A program made the position numbers and the translations under genes. Below, piece after piece: positions 8,237 through 17,580 of a DNA stretch of 64,000 bases (positions are counted from its first letter, which is position 1; the number at the start of each line of letters is the position of its first letter). Source of the DNA: Clostridioides difficile (lineage in GTDB: Bacteria; Bacillota; Clostridia; Peptostreptococcales; Peptostreptococcaceae). The notes under the pieces were generated by a model. That model was not told the origin of the DNA. It searched no databases and saw nothing but the letters and a program-made list of their open reading frames with translations. Location of the stretch: NCBI GenBank assembly GCA_012955965.1, contig JABBZI010000001.1, positions 227,281-291,280 on the forward strand. Reading direction: 5' to 3'.

Positions 8237-8938
8237 CTAACTTATATTATTAAAATATAGTAAATCCATCTCATTATCTAAAAATATCTCTCCAACTGTT
8301 AAAGTATTTCCATCCTCTACATAATAACTATCTACCTTATTCCAAACCCTTTTCTTGTCTTTATTAGAATCATTCTTATAATAACTATTGAGTCTATAAC
8401 TTATACCACTTATATCTATATCTTCTAAACTTGACTTTGGTATATATATAGGTATTCTTATATTATATTCTGATAACATATAATTTTCATAATCATCTAA
8501 TTGCATATCAGAGTCTACTTCAAACTTATTAACTTCTACAAATCTAATATCATTAACTCTTACTAAATCTTCTTTTCTTCCTAATGATAAATGTTCATTA
8601 CAATTCAATAAATTATCATATAATTTTTTTAATAATTCAAAATCTCCTCCTATATGAATTATTAAGTTTACATTTAACAACATATGACTATTCATTGGCA
8701 TAGATGTAATACTATCCTTTTTATAAAAATATGTTGTCTGATAATTATTAAATATACTTTCATATGTTCCTTGTACACTTATATTAAATGGTATATACTC
8801 TGTAGCATTTAATATTTTGTGAATTAATCCATTTACTGTAGAATATGGTGGTAGTGGATAAGTTTCTGTAATTTTCATAGCAAATGGTTTTTTATAGCAT
8901 GCAGTTTCTTGAAATAAATCTAATTTCAATACTTTCAT
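8237..8938 (-). CDS. cas5: Cascade subunit Cas5 (type I-B)
   Basis: Cas5 is a RAMP-fold protein that caps the 5' handle of crRNA. The 233-aa length and the N-terminal pattern are typical: an initial strand, then YPLPPYSTVNGLIHKIL, the loop seen in Cas5 of I-B systems (PPxSTxxGL). It is encoded between cas7 and cas3, with the cas7 stop abutting its start. There is no sign of truncation. Confidence 0.92.
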   Translation of the reverse strand: MKVLKLDLFQETACYKKPFAMKITETYPLPPYSTVNGLIHKILNATEYIPFNISVQGTYESIFNNYQTTYFYKKDSITSMPMNSHMLLNVNLIIHIGGDFELLKKLYDNLLNCNEHLSLGRKEDLVRVNDIRFVEVNKFEVDSDMQLDDYENYMLSEYNIRIPIYIPKSSLEDIDISGISYRLNSYYKNDSNKDKKRVWNKVDSYYVEDGNTLTVGEIFLDNEMDLLYFNNIS

Positions 8939-8939
8939 A

Positions 8940-9854
8940 TTAATTCACCTCATAATATTCCTTTACTTCTTTAACTAATTGTCCAAAAAATCTATCTACA
9001 CTTAAAAATTTATCTTCAAATAACTCTTCAAACTCTTCTTTATTTGTAAATGTTCCATCTACCATTCCAACATAAGTAAATTCTTTTAGACCCTTTCCTA
9101 AAAAAGTACCTTGAACTACTTCTTCTATTGCTGACTTATTTACTTTAAATCCATTTTTATCTCCTTTTAATTTTATTCTACCTAAAAAGAATGGATTTGC
9201 TATTTCATACACTCCTCCTACTACAAACAGAGGAGATAAATTTTCTTGTCTACCTCTAATATTTCTATTTAATACTTTTATTATTTCTAAAAATTCTACT
9301 ACTCTTTTACATTTATCTTTATTATCAAGTTCTATATCTCCATCTTTACCTATTTTAGATAAATCTATAGTCACTGTATATGTATAATAGCTTAAATGTT
9401 GTTCTATGTTTGCAAGATTAGGGTGTTCTCCTATTCTATCTGCTAATCCTTTATTATTTAAAAAGTCCATATCACTTCTATATGGCTCAAGAGAAATTGC
9501 ATTACTTAATCTTACAGTAGCTTCTCTAGTAAGTGAACCTCCTTTTTTATCTTTCTCATCTTTTTTATTTGTTTTCATATATCCAAATAAATCCATTTCT
9601 TCTGATTCTCTTATACTTATGTTATCTTTAAATTGAACTGTACCTTTTCCTTTATCAACAACTTGTAAATTCCAATTAAATAACTCTGAGGCTAATCGTA
9701 CTATGTCATATCTTAAACACTGACGAGATGCAAATGTATAGATATTTCCATCAGCTCTACTTAGTTTTTTTAATTCTGATATATTACCTATTCCTTCACC
9801 ATAGTTTAAACTTTGAGCCTGTGCTATTACTGTAAATGTTAATCCTCTTTTCAT
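8940..9854 (-). CDS. cas7: Cascade backbone subunit Cas7 (Cst2/DevR family)
   Basis: Cas7 polymerises along the crRNA spacer. The sequence has the DevR/Cst2 hallmarks: MKRGLTFTVIAQAQSLNYGEG at the start, EATVRLSNAISLEPY centrally, and NIRGRQENLSPLFVVGG further on. I choose ATG 9854 because AAGGAGG lies 9 nt upstream inside the cas8b tail; the frame is open 15 codons further up. That yields 304 aa. The start lies directly after the cas8b stop, implying translational coupling and matching the high Cas7 stoichiometry. Confidence 0.93.
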   Translation of the reverse strand: MKRGLTFTVIAQAQSLNYGEGIGNISELKKLSRADGNIYTFASRQCLRYDIVRLASELFNWNLQVVDKGKGTVQFKDNISIRESEEMDLFGYMKTNKKDEKDKKGGSLTREATVRLSNAISLEPYRSDMDFLNNKGLADRIGEHPNLANIEQHLSYYTYTVTIDLSKIGKDGDIELDNKDKCKRVVEFLEIIKVLNRNIRGRQENLSPLFVVGGVYEIANPFFLGRIKLKGDKNGFKVNKSAIEEVVQGTFLGKGLKEFTYVGMVDGTFTNKEEFEELFEDKFLSVDRFFGQLVKEVKEYYEVN

Positions 9855-9855
9855 C

Positions 9856-11727
9856 TTATTTTTCCTCCTTTTCGTTTGGTAGTTTATCTTTTCCTTCATA
9901 TTTTCCAGAAACTAATCCAGATATAAAAGCATGGCCTATAGATTCGAAGTCTAAATCTTTTTCAATCTCTATATCTAAAATAAACTCTGGAATCTGTTTT
10001 TCAGCTGACATAAAAATTCTTATAACTGTATCCATAAAATCATTTTTATTTCCAACTTTAACTGAATTTAAAAGTTTATAGCTTACTCCATCTATTTTAT
10101 TTTTAGAATTTTCTTTGACATAATGGTCATGTACATCACAACCTAAATAATAAATTACTCTTAGTTTTTTATCATTTTTTTCCAAATTTTTACTGTCCAT
10201 TTTACATACTCCCTTCTTATAGCTATTTATTAATGCTCTTAATTGTACTATTCTAAAACAGTCTATTCCTGATATATTTGATTTGTTTTTACTTTCCATA
10301 CCATTCTTAACTTTATTTCTTAAAGTATTATTAGTTAGATACTTCAGGTCCCTATTTTTCAAAAGTAAATCTAATGCATTTGATTTAAGCTTATAATCAT
10401 ATATATTTTGTATTTTTGTATTTTCATATGCAAAGATTTTCGCTAAATAAGTAGGAATATTAAAGTAGTTTATCTTACACTTTTTAGAGTCTATACTTGC
10501 TTTAAATTCTACAAAAAGTATGTTATGAAGCTGCCATTCACTTTTTAATTTATTTTCTTCTACTATACTTTTTATAAGTTGATTAAAAGGATTCTCATCT
10601 TTGGAATCTGAAGACTCACTTTTCTGAATTTTCAAATTGTTGTTCCTTTCAAAAAGCTCATTTATAGAAGTATCCATATTAACAAATAAATAAAACTCAT
10701 TTTCTTCATTAGACAGATAATTTTTTCTTGTATAAGTAGCTCCTGCTGGTGTACAGAACAATATTAGTTTACAAACATCACATATTGATGTTGTATATTC
10801 CTGATTCCAAAACATATTTCTAGCATTATTAGTACTTACCCCAAGTGGGGCAAAATTACTTTCTGAGTATTCATCTAATATCCCTTTATATGAGCCACAC
10901 ATTTCACAGACTTCTAAACTATCCATATACAATCTTATATCTTCAATACTTTTATTTTTCTTTATAAATTTATTGTTTATTTCCTTCATAATTTTTTCTA
11001 TAGTATTTATACTAGACTTACTGACCTTTTTTTCATTTACATCTTTAGATATACTATCTAATCTATCATTTAAATAGATTTTTAATTTATCATAGTCATT
11101 CTCTTCTAATAAATCTTCTAATTCTCCTAAATATATAATTTGTCTTAAATAGTCATTAAACATTACTTGTTTTAATCCATCTAAATCTAATTTAGCCTTA
11201 GCAACATTAAAAAAACTAACTTGTCCAAAATAATTATCTTGAACTACATATTTATAAAGATTAGCTGTAAGTCTGTCATTTATTGATTTTAGTTTGAATA
11301 TATCAATAATATCATCAATTAAGGTTTCTAATAAATTAAATTCATCATAACTTTTTATTTTAGAAATAATGTCTAGCTTTTCTTTTATCAAGTTAGAATT
11401 ATCTTCATCAAATTTTTTAACCTTATCATTTTGTTGTTTTATATTATCTTTAATTTTCTTAATTCCATCTTTGATTTTATCAGGCTTAGATTTAATAAAA
11501 TTTATACTGTAATCAACACTCTTTCTAATCCTTTTTGATACATCATATTCCTCCATGAAGTAATCAAAATAATACTCATGAAAGTTTTCAAGAAAGGAAC
11601 TATCAAATTCAATATAGTCTTCCATAATAAATATTTCTGATTTCTTCTCTGCTTTTTTTATTATGTTTAAAAATCCAACTATACCCATATTAAAAAACCA
11701 GTCTCCTCTATAAACCCTTAACTTCAT
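9856..11727 (-). CDS. cas8b: Cascade large subunit Cas8b (Cst1/Csh1-like)
   Basis: The large subunit reads the PAM and recruits Cas3. It is a 623-aa protein between cas6 and cas7, the position of Cas8 in I-B operons. The N-terminus MKLRVYRGDWFFNMGIVGFLNII is characteristic of the Cst1-type family. A zinc-binding pair, CEMCGSYKG and CDVCK, is found near residues 275-320. A charged, coiled-coil-like segment occupies about residues 85-130. The ribosome site GGAGGTGA precedes the ATG. Assignment relies mainly on position, the zinc ribbon and the N-terminal motif, since the family diverges fast. Confidence 0.88.
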   Translation of the reverse strand: MKLRVYRGDWFFNMGIVGFLNIIKKAEKKSEIFIMEDYIEFDSSFLENFHEYYFDYFMEEYDVSKRIRKSVDYSINFIKSKPDKIKDGIKKIKDNIKQQNDKVKKFDEDNSNLIKEKLDIISKIKSYDEFNLLETLIDDIIDIFKLKSINDRLTANLYKYVVQDNYFGQVSFFNVAKAKLDLDGLKQVMFNDYLRQIIYLGELEDLLEENDYDKLKIYLNDRLDSISKDVNEKKVSKSSINTIEKIMKEINNKFIKKNKSIEDIRLYMDSLEVCEMCGSYKGILDEYSESNFAPLGVSTNNARNMFWNQEYTTSICDVCKLILFCTPAGATYTRKNYLSNEENEFYLFVNMDTSINELFERNNNLKIQKSESSDSKDENPFNQLIKSIVEENKLKSEWQLHNILFVEFKASIDSKKCKINYFNIPTYLAKIFAYENTKIQNIYDYKLKSNALDLLLKNRDLKYLTNNTLRNKVKNGMESKNKSNISGIDCFRIVQLRALINSYKKGVCKMDSKNLEKNDKKLRVIYYLGCDVHDHYVKENSKNKIDGVSYKLLNSVKVGNKNDFMDTVIRIFMSAEKQIPEFILDIEIEKDLDFESIGHAFISGLVSGKYEGKDKLPNEKEEK

Positions 11728-11732
11728 TTATC

Positions 11733-12470
11733 TCACCTCCATTCTAAAATATCTACATCTCCAAATCCCTGTGCTCGTCTAAAACCTATTCCTAGGTTGT
11801 AGATAAGATTTAAGTCATCAATATCACCTTTTAATATAAACTTACCTTTGTAACCATTAACATATTGATACTCTTTGCCTGTTATTTTTTTAAATTCTCT
11901 TAAACTTTCTTTCACTACTATCTTTTTAAGGCCTACATTTTCAAACTCTAACTTTCTTTTTAACCCATGCCCCCTATAGTTTTTGATAACTTCATTAGTT
12001 ATATAGTTTAACTCTTCTATATATCCATCATCATCTATCTCCAAGAATTTTCCTTCTTTAGATTTTATGCAAATTGGAGATAGTGCATTAAATAGTACCA
12101 TCCCTTTTGTTACCTTCTTTTCTCTTGATAAGTCTATTCTAATCCTTGTAAGTTCATATTCTTTATATAAGCACTTTTTAGAAGCCATTAATCCATTATA
12201 TATATGAAAACCTAATTCTAAATCTGGAGTACTTATATTTAATATTACTTTATCTTTAATAATAAAATTATCGCCTTCAATACTATATTTTTTTATATAA
12301 ACTGAAAATGCGAAGTTTTTAGTTTTTTTATTATTTTTTTCATTATAATAGTACATATTTTTATAATAATCTTCATTAGACTTTCTTATAGCTTCTTTTA
12401 TAATACTCATAAAAAGTGAATTATAAGATATTGGTATACACTCTGTACTAAATTCAATTTTCATTTTCAT
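11733..12470 (-). CDS. cas6: CRISPR pre-crRNA endoribonuclease Cas6
   Basis: Cas6 cleaves the repeat RNA to make crRNAs. This 245-aa RAMP protein ends with the glycine-rich signature LGIGFRRAQGFGDVDI, diagnostic of Cas6. It is the first cas gene of the operon, preceded by GAGAGGTGA. A second ATG lies two codons in. The 77 nt between it and the upstream regulator gene probably contain the operon promoter, but I could not fix -35 and -10 boxes with confidence. Confidence 0.92.
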   Translation of the reverse strand: MKMKIEFSTECIPISYNSLFMSIIKEAIRKSNEDYYKNMYYYNEKNNKKTKNFAFSVYIKKYSIEGDNFIIKDKVILNISTPDLELGFHIYNGLMASKKCLYKEYELTRIRIDLSREKKVTKGMVLFNALSPICIKSKEGKFLEIDDDGYIEELNYITNEVIKNYRGHGLKRKLEFENVGLKKIVVKESLREFKKITGKEYQYVNGYKGKFILKGDIDDLNLIYNLGIGFRRAQGFGDVDILEWR

Positions 12471-12547
12471 AATATCACCTCTCTCAACTAATATATTAAC
12501 ACTAGACCGTGAAGTATATCTGTCTGAATATAAATTATTTGAAAAAA

Positions 12548-13492
12548 TCAGTAAATTTTCTTCATTTTTTCAATTTCTGACAATATATCATCTCTAAGTC
12601 TGATAGGTTCTATAACTTCAACATAAGCTCCCATACTCAAAATCCAACTTTTTATCTCTTCATAACCTCTCATTTTAGCTTTAAATAGTATAGAATTATT
12701 GTCATACTCTATAATCTTTTGATTATTAACCCAAACTTTCTCCTTTATAATTGTTGAAAATGGATGGCTAATTTTTATAACAACATTAATTTCTTCTCCC
12801 TTATAAATGCCTATACTATTTTTACTGTATTCATCCCAATTAAAACTTTTATCTACACTATATTTTTCTTCTAAAACCTTATAACTTTTAATTCTACATA
12901 ATTTAAAATCTATAAACTTAATCCTTTTTTCACAAAAAGCTACCATATAGGTATCTGATTTATAATTAAATAAGCCGTATGGATGAACAATTCTTTCGCT
13001 ACTGCCTGAATTTAATGAATAATATTCTATCCAAAGCTTACGTTTTGTGGTATATGCTCTAGTTATTTCATTACATTTATTTTTTTCAAACTCATAATTA
13101 CAATTGCGTTGTGCTTGTACTGTGAAATAATCCATATATGTATCTCTTTTTTCTCCTGTATTTAATACTGCTTTTATTTTTTCTACAATACTATTAAATT
13201 CATTTTTGTAAATATCATTATTATACTCTAGTTGCGAATTTATCATATCTAGAATTGAAACTTCACTATCTAATAATTTAATTAATGAGATACTATTACA
13301 TTTGTCTATTTCATATCCACCATAAATTCCAGGTGTTGAATTTATAAATATACCTGCTTGTTCTAAATATTCCTTATAACTTTTTATTTGCCTTTCACTT
13401 ACTTCCAACTCTTCTGCTAGCTCTTTACACTTCATTCTTCCTCTACTTTGAATTAATATCATCATTCTTATTGTATTAGCTAATTTACTAAT
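12548..13492 (-). CDS. WYL-domain transcriptional regulator upstream of cas genes
   Basis: An N-terminal winged helix-turn-helix (KCKELAEELEVSERQIKSYKEYL, about 25-47) is followed by a WYL-type ligand domain. It lies 77 nt upstream of cas6 on the same strand and may regulate the CRISPR-Cas operon; WYL proteins often accompany defence loci. Family proteins begin near this SKLANTIRMM segment. The only codon at a proper distance (8 nt) from AGGAGG (13500-13505) is ATT at 13490-13492. The GTG at 13501 overlaps the ribosome site and the next in-frame ATG would cut into the HTH. I give the ATT start tentatively (314 aa). Confidence 0.75.
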   Translation of the reverse strand: MSKLANTIRMMILIQSRGRMKCKELAEELEVSERQIKSYKEYLEQAGIFINSTPGIYGGYEIDKCNSISLIKLLDSEVSILDMINSQLEYNNDIYKNEFNSIVEKIKAVLNTGEKRDTYMDYFTVQAQRNCNYEFEKNKCNEITRAYTTKRKLWIEYYSLNSGSSERIVHPYGLFNYKSDTYMVAFCEKRIKFIDFKLCRIKSYKVLEEKYSVDKSFNWDEYSKNSIGIYKGEEINVVIKISHPFSTIIKEKVWVNNQKIIEYDNNSILFKAKMRGYEEIKSWILSMGAYVEVIEPIRLRDDILSEIEKMKKIY

Positions 13493-13517
13493 GAATAACA
13501 CCTCCTAATAATATTAA

Positions 13518-13556
13518 TTAATATCTTATATTGTTTATTTCTACACATATATACAT
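13518..13556 (-). CDS. Possible 12-codon upstream ORF (MYICVEINNIRY)
   Basis: A mini-ORF encoding MYICVEINNIRY has AAGGAGG (13561-13567) 4 nt before its ATG. It ends 12 nt before the ribosome site of the WYL regulator, so it could couple or tune that gene's translation. Nothing else supports it; chance is possible in such AT-rich DNA. Confidence 0.3.
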   Translation of the reverse strand: MYICVEINNIRY

Positions 13557-13579
13557 ATAACCTCCTTATGTTTTATATA

Positions 13580-13595
13580 AGTAGAATATTTTACT
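13580..13595. promoter_or_regulatory. Palindrome upstream of the WYL regulator (candidate operator)
   Basis: AGTAGAATATTTTACT is a 16-nt palindrome with one mismatched pair, about 90 nt upstream of the WYL regulator start and just above the mini-ORF ribosome site. That is where an autoregulatory operator would be expected. No second copy was seen before cas6. Confidence 0.3.
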
Positions 13596-13653
13596 ATATT
13601 AGATACTTATTATGACATATTAGTATATAATCTTAATAATTAATACAATAAAA

Positions 13654-13695
13654 AATATTACTGAAAAAATAAATATTTATAATTCCAGTAATATT
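13654..13695 (-). terminator. Terminator-like hairpin after bceB
   Basis: Arms AATATTACTG (13654-13663) and CAGTAATATT (13686-13695) pair over 10 bp around an AT-rich loop, 40 nt past the permease stop. On the minus strand the stem is followed by a T-rich run. It closes the uppP-bceAB transcript. Confidence 0.5.
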
Positions 13696-13734
13696 AATTA
13701 ATTTTAAATACTTTTTATTAGTTAATAAACTACT

Positions 13735-15651
13735 CTAAAAATTAACTAAATTTAACCTTATCTCTTTTAAATAATTATTTCTCACAATTAAGAAATATAC
13801 TATTTGAACTAAAAACAAACTTCCCATTACCAAAACTGCTGAAGAGGCTACCTCTATATCAAAAGAATTCCTCAGTGCAGTAAGTGCAAATATAGAATGT
13901 ATAACTGCCACTACATAAGGCAACAAAAACACAATTCCAATCTCAATAGTTGAAGCTTTTTTAATCTCATTATATGTCATTCCCAATTTATTTAACTGCT
14001 CATACTTTTTCTTGTCAACTTGACAATCCATATAAAACTTATTATATAAAAAGCTACTTGTAGTAACAAAGAAAATCATACCTATAAATATTGCTAAAAA
14101 CATAAATGTAGAATATGTTAGTTTACCAGTTTCTATCATTAATTCTTTAGAGAAAAATAAATATGGTTGCATTCCAGACTCATCATTAAATTTATTCTCA
14201 AATTGCCTACATATATCTGTAGTTTTACTTGAATCAACTACTTCAAATGCAGTAAATCTATCTACTATAAATTTTGATTTTATACTATCATAAAAATTAT
14301 CCTTTACCACATACATATTATCATAATATGCTGGCATAACACACTCCTCTACTTGTTTTGATACCTTTAGACTTTTATTCCCTACAACAACATTTTCTTT
14401 AACTTTCTTATCTCCTGGTAAATCTGATGAAAGCAATGATATAGATTCATTATCTTCAAAACTTATAGGCTTAACTCCTATAGTCTTTGTAATTTCCAAA
14501 TACTTAGATTCTTTCATAATTCTCACATTAAAATCGCTTTTCTTAGGAAATACGGTTTTAAATTCTCCATTAATTCTTGTATAATCTATATTTTCTTTTC
14601 TTAACTTACTTTCTATAAATCTCATTCTTTCCTCATCTTTTTCTTTACTATCAGGCTTGTTAGTATCATTATGCAAAGTCATTGTTGAATAATACATTGT
14701 GTTAGGATATATTAAATTAATTTGACGCTTTACATCTTTCCAAAATGAATAAACTGTTCCTATAGCAGTAAATGCGACTGCAGAAGTGATAGCTATCAAA
14801 AAGAATATCCTAGCATTATCCTTTACTTTGTAAATTAAATTTGAAATCCAAAGCATATTTGTATTTTTTCTATAAAATCTCTTATTTAATTTTAGCTTTT
14901 TTAGAAAAAACACACTAAATTGAGAAAAAAATAAATAGGTTGCTAATATAGTAAGAGATGTAACTGGAACTAAGCGTAGATATGTTGTATATTGGTCAGT
15001 TGATGTAATAGCATTATAATATGCTATTACAAACAGAAAAATACTTAATATAACAAATACTAGTGATGTTTTAGACTCTGGTTTTGGAGTTTTTGTACCT
15101 TTAAGCAATCTCAATACTTGATTTTCCTTAACTATAAAAGAAGTAAATACTGATGTTAATATAGCCAAAACTATAAAGTAACTTAAAGTAGATAATATTG
15201 CATTTATTGGTATATAGAACTTTAATGGTGATAATTCTAAAAAGGTAGACATAATCACTAAAAATATCTTTGCAAAGACTAAACCTATTATTATCCCAAT
15301 TACAGAAGATGCTATATTTATTATTATATTTTCTATAAAAATCAACTTCATTACCTGTCGCTTTGATATACCTGTAATGTAAAGTATTCCAAATTCTTTA
15401 TATCTACTTTTAAGAAATATACTCACTGAGTAAAACACAAAGAAGAATAAAAATAAATATGCAATTATTTTACTCATCTTAAGTCCCTCTTTTAGATAAT
15501 CAGGAAATTGAGATATCTCTAAATCTGGATGACTCGTAAACATAATAAAAGAAAATAGTAGTGCAGAGGATATAACAATACTTGCTAAATACCCTAAATA
15601 GGCTTTAATATTTCTTGAAATATTGTTGATTGCAAATTGTTTTATATTCAT
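13735..15651 (-). CDS. BceB-type ABC transporter permease (FtsX fold)
   Basis: A 638-aa membrane protein with about ten predicted hydrophobic segments: one at the N-terminus, FtsX-type groups around 55-180 and 195-305, and three helices at the C-terminus. A large extracellular domain of roughly 200 residues lies at about 310-510. This is the BceB/VraG layout, which removes bacitracin or lantibiotic-type peptides from lipid II-cycle intermediates and signals to a BceS kinase. The start overlaps the ATPase stop (TAATG). The partner ATPase, kinase and regulator are all nearby. Substrate unknown. Confidence 0.85.
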   Translation of the reverse strand: MNIKQFAINNISRNIKAYLGYLASIVISSALLFSFIMFTSHPDLEISQFPDYLKEGLKMSKIIAYLFLFFFVFYSVSIFLKSRYKEFGILYITGISKRQVMKLIFIENIIINIASSVIGIIIGLVFAKIFLVIMSTFLELSPLKFYIPINAILSTLSYFIVLAILTSVFTSFIVKENQVLRLLKGTKTPKPESKTSLVFVILSIFLFVIAYYNAITSTDQYTTYLRLVPVTSLTILATYLFFSQFSVFFLKKLKLNKRFYRKNTNMLWISNLIYKVKDNARIFFLIAITSAVAFTAIGTVYSFWKDVKRQINLIYPNTMYYSTMTLHNDTNKPDSKEKDEERMRFIESKLRKENIDYTRINGEFKTVFPKKSDFNVRIMKESKYLEITKTIGVKPISFEDNESISLLSSDLPGDKKVKENVVVGNKSLKVSKQVEECVMPAYYDNMYVVKDNFYDSIKSKFIVDRFTAFEVVDSSKTTDICRQFENKFNDESGMQPYLFFSKELMIETGKLTYSTFMFLAIFIGMIFFVTTSSFLYNKFYMDCQVDKKKYEQLNKLGMTYNEIKKASTIEIGIVFLLPYVVAVIHSIFALTALRNSFDIEVASSAVLVMGSLFLVQIVYFLIVRNNYLKEIRLNLVNF

Positions 15652-16397
15652 TAATTATCGCCCCCCAATAATGTAAGTACATCCATTATCTCTTGATAAA
15701 ACTGCTCTCTACTGCTCCCTTTATATATTTCATTATATATGGCTCCATCTTTTATAAATAAAATCCTACTACAGTAGCTTGCAGCCAATGGGTCATGGGT
15801 TACCATCATAGTAGTAACCTTATTTTCTCTATTTATATTCTCAAATAACTCCATTACAATCTTTGACGACTTCGAATCTAAATTACCAGTTGGTTCATCA
15901 GCTAAAAGTATTGATGGTCTGTTTATTAATGCTCTAGCAATAGCAGTTCGCTGAGCTTGACCACCTGATACTTCAAAGGTTCTTTTTTCTAATAAATCTT
16001 TTATTCCTAAGATTCCAGATACTTCATCTAATCTATTATTTTGTTCTCTTACACTAACCCTATCTAATGTCAATGGCAATACTATATTTTCACCTATAGT
16101 TAAAGTATCTAATAAATTAAAATCCTGAAATACAAAACCTAACTCTCTTCTTCTAAATAATGCAAGTTCTTCACCTTTTAATAATAGGGGATTCTTACCT
16201 TTTAGCTCTATAGTCCCTGTAGTGGGTTTATCAATAGTAGAAATCATATTTAAAAGAGTAGTTTTACCACTACCAGATGGCCCCATAATTCCTACAAATT
16301 CTCCATCTTCTATACTGAAATTTATATCATTTAATGCATTAAAAATTATTTTCTTACCATATACTTTACTTAAATTATTTACAGTTAAAATTTTCAT
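15651..16397 (-). CDS. BceA-type ABC transporter ATPase
   Basis: A 248-aa nucleotide-binding protein of the LolD/BceA group. Walker A is GPSGSGKTTLL (about 39-49), Q-loop FVFQDFNLL, signature VSGGQAQRTAIARAL, Walker B ILLADEPTGNLDS and switch His in MVTHDP. It powers the downstream FtsX-type permease, to which it is translationally coupled. uppP lies 108 nt upstream on the same strand, so the three may form a transcript for antibiotic resistance around undecaprenyl pyrophosphate. Confidence 0.9.
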   Translation of the reverse strand: MKILTVNNLSKVYGKKIIFNALNDINFSIEDGEFVGIMGPSGSGKTTLLNMISTIDKPTTGTIELKGKNPLLLKGEELALFRRRELGFVFQDFNLLDTLTIGENIVLPLTLDRVSVREQNNRLDEVSGILGIKDLLEKRTFEVSGGQAQRTAIARALINRPSILLADEPTGNLDSKSSKIVMELFENINRENKVTTMMVTHDPLAASYCSRILFIKDGAIYNEIYKGSSREQFYQEIMDVLTLLGGDN

Positions 16398-16505
16398 TAT
16401 TAACTATCCTCTCTAATCTAATTTTTGAAATAACATATATATTTATTTGTTATTTATTATTTATATTGGTTAGCTAATTTTCGTAAATAATAAATATATT
16501 TTAAT

Positions 16506-17360
16506 CTATACACTAATTATATTTGTAAAAGCTAATATAGCAAGTAATATCCCCATAAGTATCCTATATATAGCAAATACTCTCATTGATTTTTTCTTTA
16601 GGAAATTAACGAATTTTTCCATAACCACGATTGATACAATAAAAGCTACTATAAATCCGACTATCAAGGCAATCCACAATGTTGGTGTCATTATTGAATA
16701 ATCAAATTCAAATAAATCCTTTCCTGATGAAGCTACCATAGCTGGTACAGCTAAAAAGAAAGAGAATTCAGCTGCTATAGGAGAATTAAGTCCTGCTATC
16801 CATCCACCCATAATAGTAGATGCACTTCTTGACATACCTGGCCATGCAGATAAAACTTGTAAAACTCCAACCTTTAATGCTTGTATTGGTGTGATTTTGT
16901 CTATATTGTCAGTAGAATGTTTCTTTTTTCTAAATAAAGTCTCTACCACTAGTAATAAAATCCCACCTACTATAAACCCTATAATTACAGATTGTAAATT
17001 AAACAAGGATTTTATATTGTCGTAAAATAGAACTCCCACAATAGCAAATGGAATACATGCTATAATTACATTCATTCCAAATTTAAAGCCAGTCTTTCCT
17101 TCTTTTCCACCAGTAAATATAAACTTAAAAAATTCTATAACACTATCTTTTATTTTTTTCCAATAAAGTACTACTACTGCTAATATCGCTCCAAGTTGTA
17201 TTACAACCTCAAACATTTCAGCAAATTGTCCTTTAAAATCTATCAAGCTACCAACCAATATCATATGACCAGTAGATGAAACTGGGATAAATTCCGTAAG
17301 CCCCTCTACTATAGCTATCATAACTGATTTTAATATGAAAATAATATCTAAGCTCATCAA
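16506..17360 (-). CDS. uppP: Undecaprenyl-diphosphatase UppP (BacA)
   Basis: UppP dephosphorylates undecaprenyl pyrophosphate, recycling the lipid carrier and lowering the target of bacitracin. Both signature regions are present: EGLTEFIPVSSTGHMIL (about 19-35) and PGMSRSASTIMGG (about 175-187). Around eight hydrophobic segments are visible and the 284-aa length is usual. It stands between a BceAB transporter and a BceRS two-component system, with a BceR-like box 100 nt upstream, which suggests drug-induced expression with the transporter. Confidence 0.95.
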   Translation of the reverse strand: MMSLDIIFILKSVMIAIVEGLTEFIPVSSTGHMILVGSLIDFKGQFAEMFEVVIQLGAILAVVVLYWKKIKDSVIEFFKFIFTGGKEGKTGFKFGMNVIIACIPFAIVGVLFYDNIKSLFNLQSVIIGFIVGGILLLVVETLFRKKKHSTDNIDKITPIQALKVGVLQVLSAWPGMSRSASTIMGGWIAGLNSPIAAEFSFFLAVPAMVASSGKDLFEFDYSIMTPTLWIALIVGFIVAFIVSIVVMEKFVNFLKKKSMRVFAIYRILMGILLAILAFTNIISV

Positions 17361-17458
17361 TAAACATCCTTTCCTTTTTGCAAAATTTATTTTTTATGTT
17401 ATTTCTTATACTAATTGTAATTTAGATTAGAAAATTTAACTATCTACAAACATTACAC

Positions 17459-17482
17459 AAACCTTACAGCTATGTAAGGTTT
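17459..17482. promoter_or_regulatory. BceR-like operator upstream of uppP
   Basis: The arms AAACCTTACA and TGTAAGGTTT flank a 4-nt centre GCTA. The core TTACA-GCTA-TGTAA (17464-17477) matches the TnACA-N4-TGTAA pattern I recall for BceR-type response regulators in Firmicutes. It lies about 100 bp before uppP and 100 bp past the kinase gene. The stem could alternatively be a terminator for bceRS, but no T-run follows on the minus strand. Confidence 0.55.
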
Positions 17483-17580
17483 GCAAGTAAACTCTATTAA
17501 AGTTTGATTTTTTAACTATAATTATCTCATTCAAAAAATGATATATAAATTAATAAAAAACATAATCAATTAAAGATTTA

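Noticed and set aside
4086..13492. Incomplete or degraded CRISPR-Cas locus
   Set aside because: All eight cas genes are full length with recognisable catalytic motifs, so the system appears intact.
17459..17482. Intrinsic terminator after bceS
   Set aside because: The stem is good but lacks a T-run on the minus strand, and its core matches a BceR-type operator, so a regulatory site is preferred.
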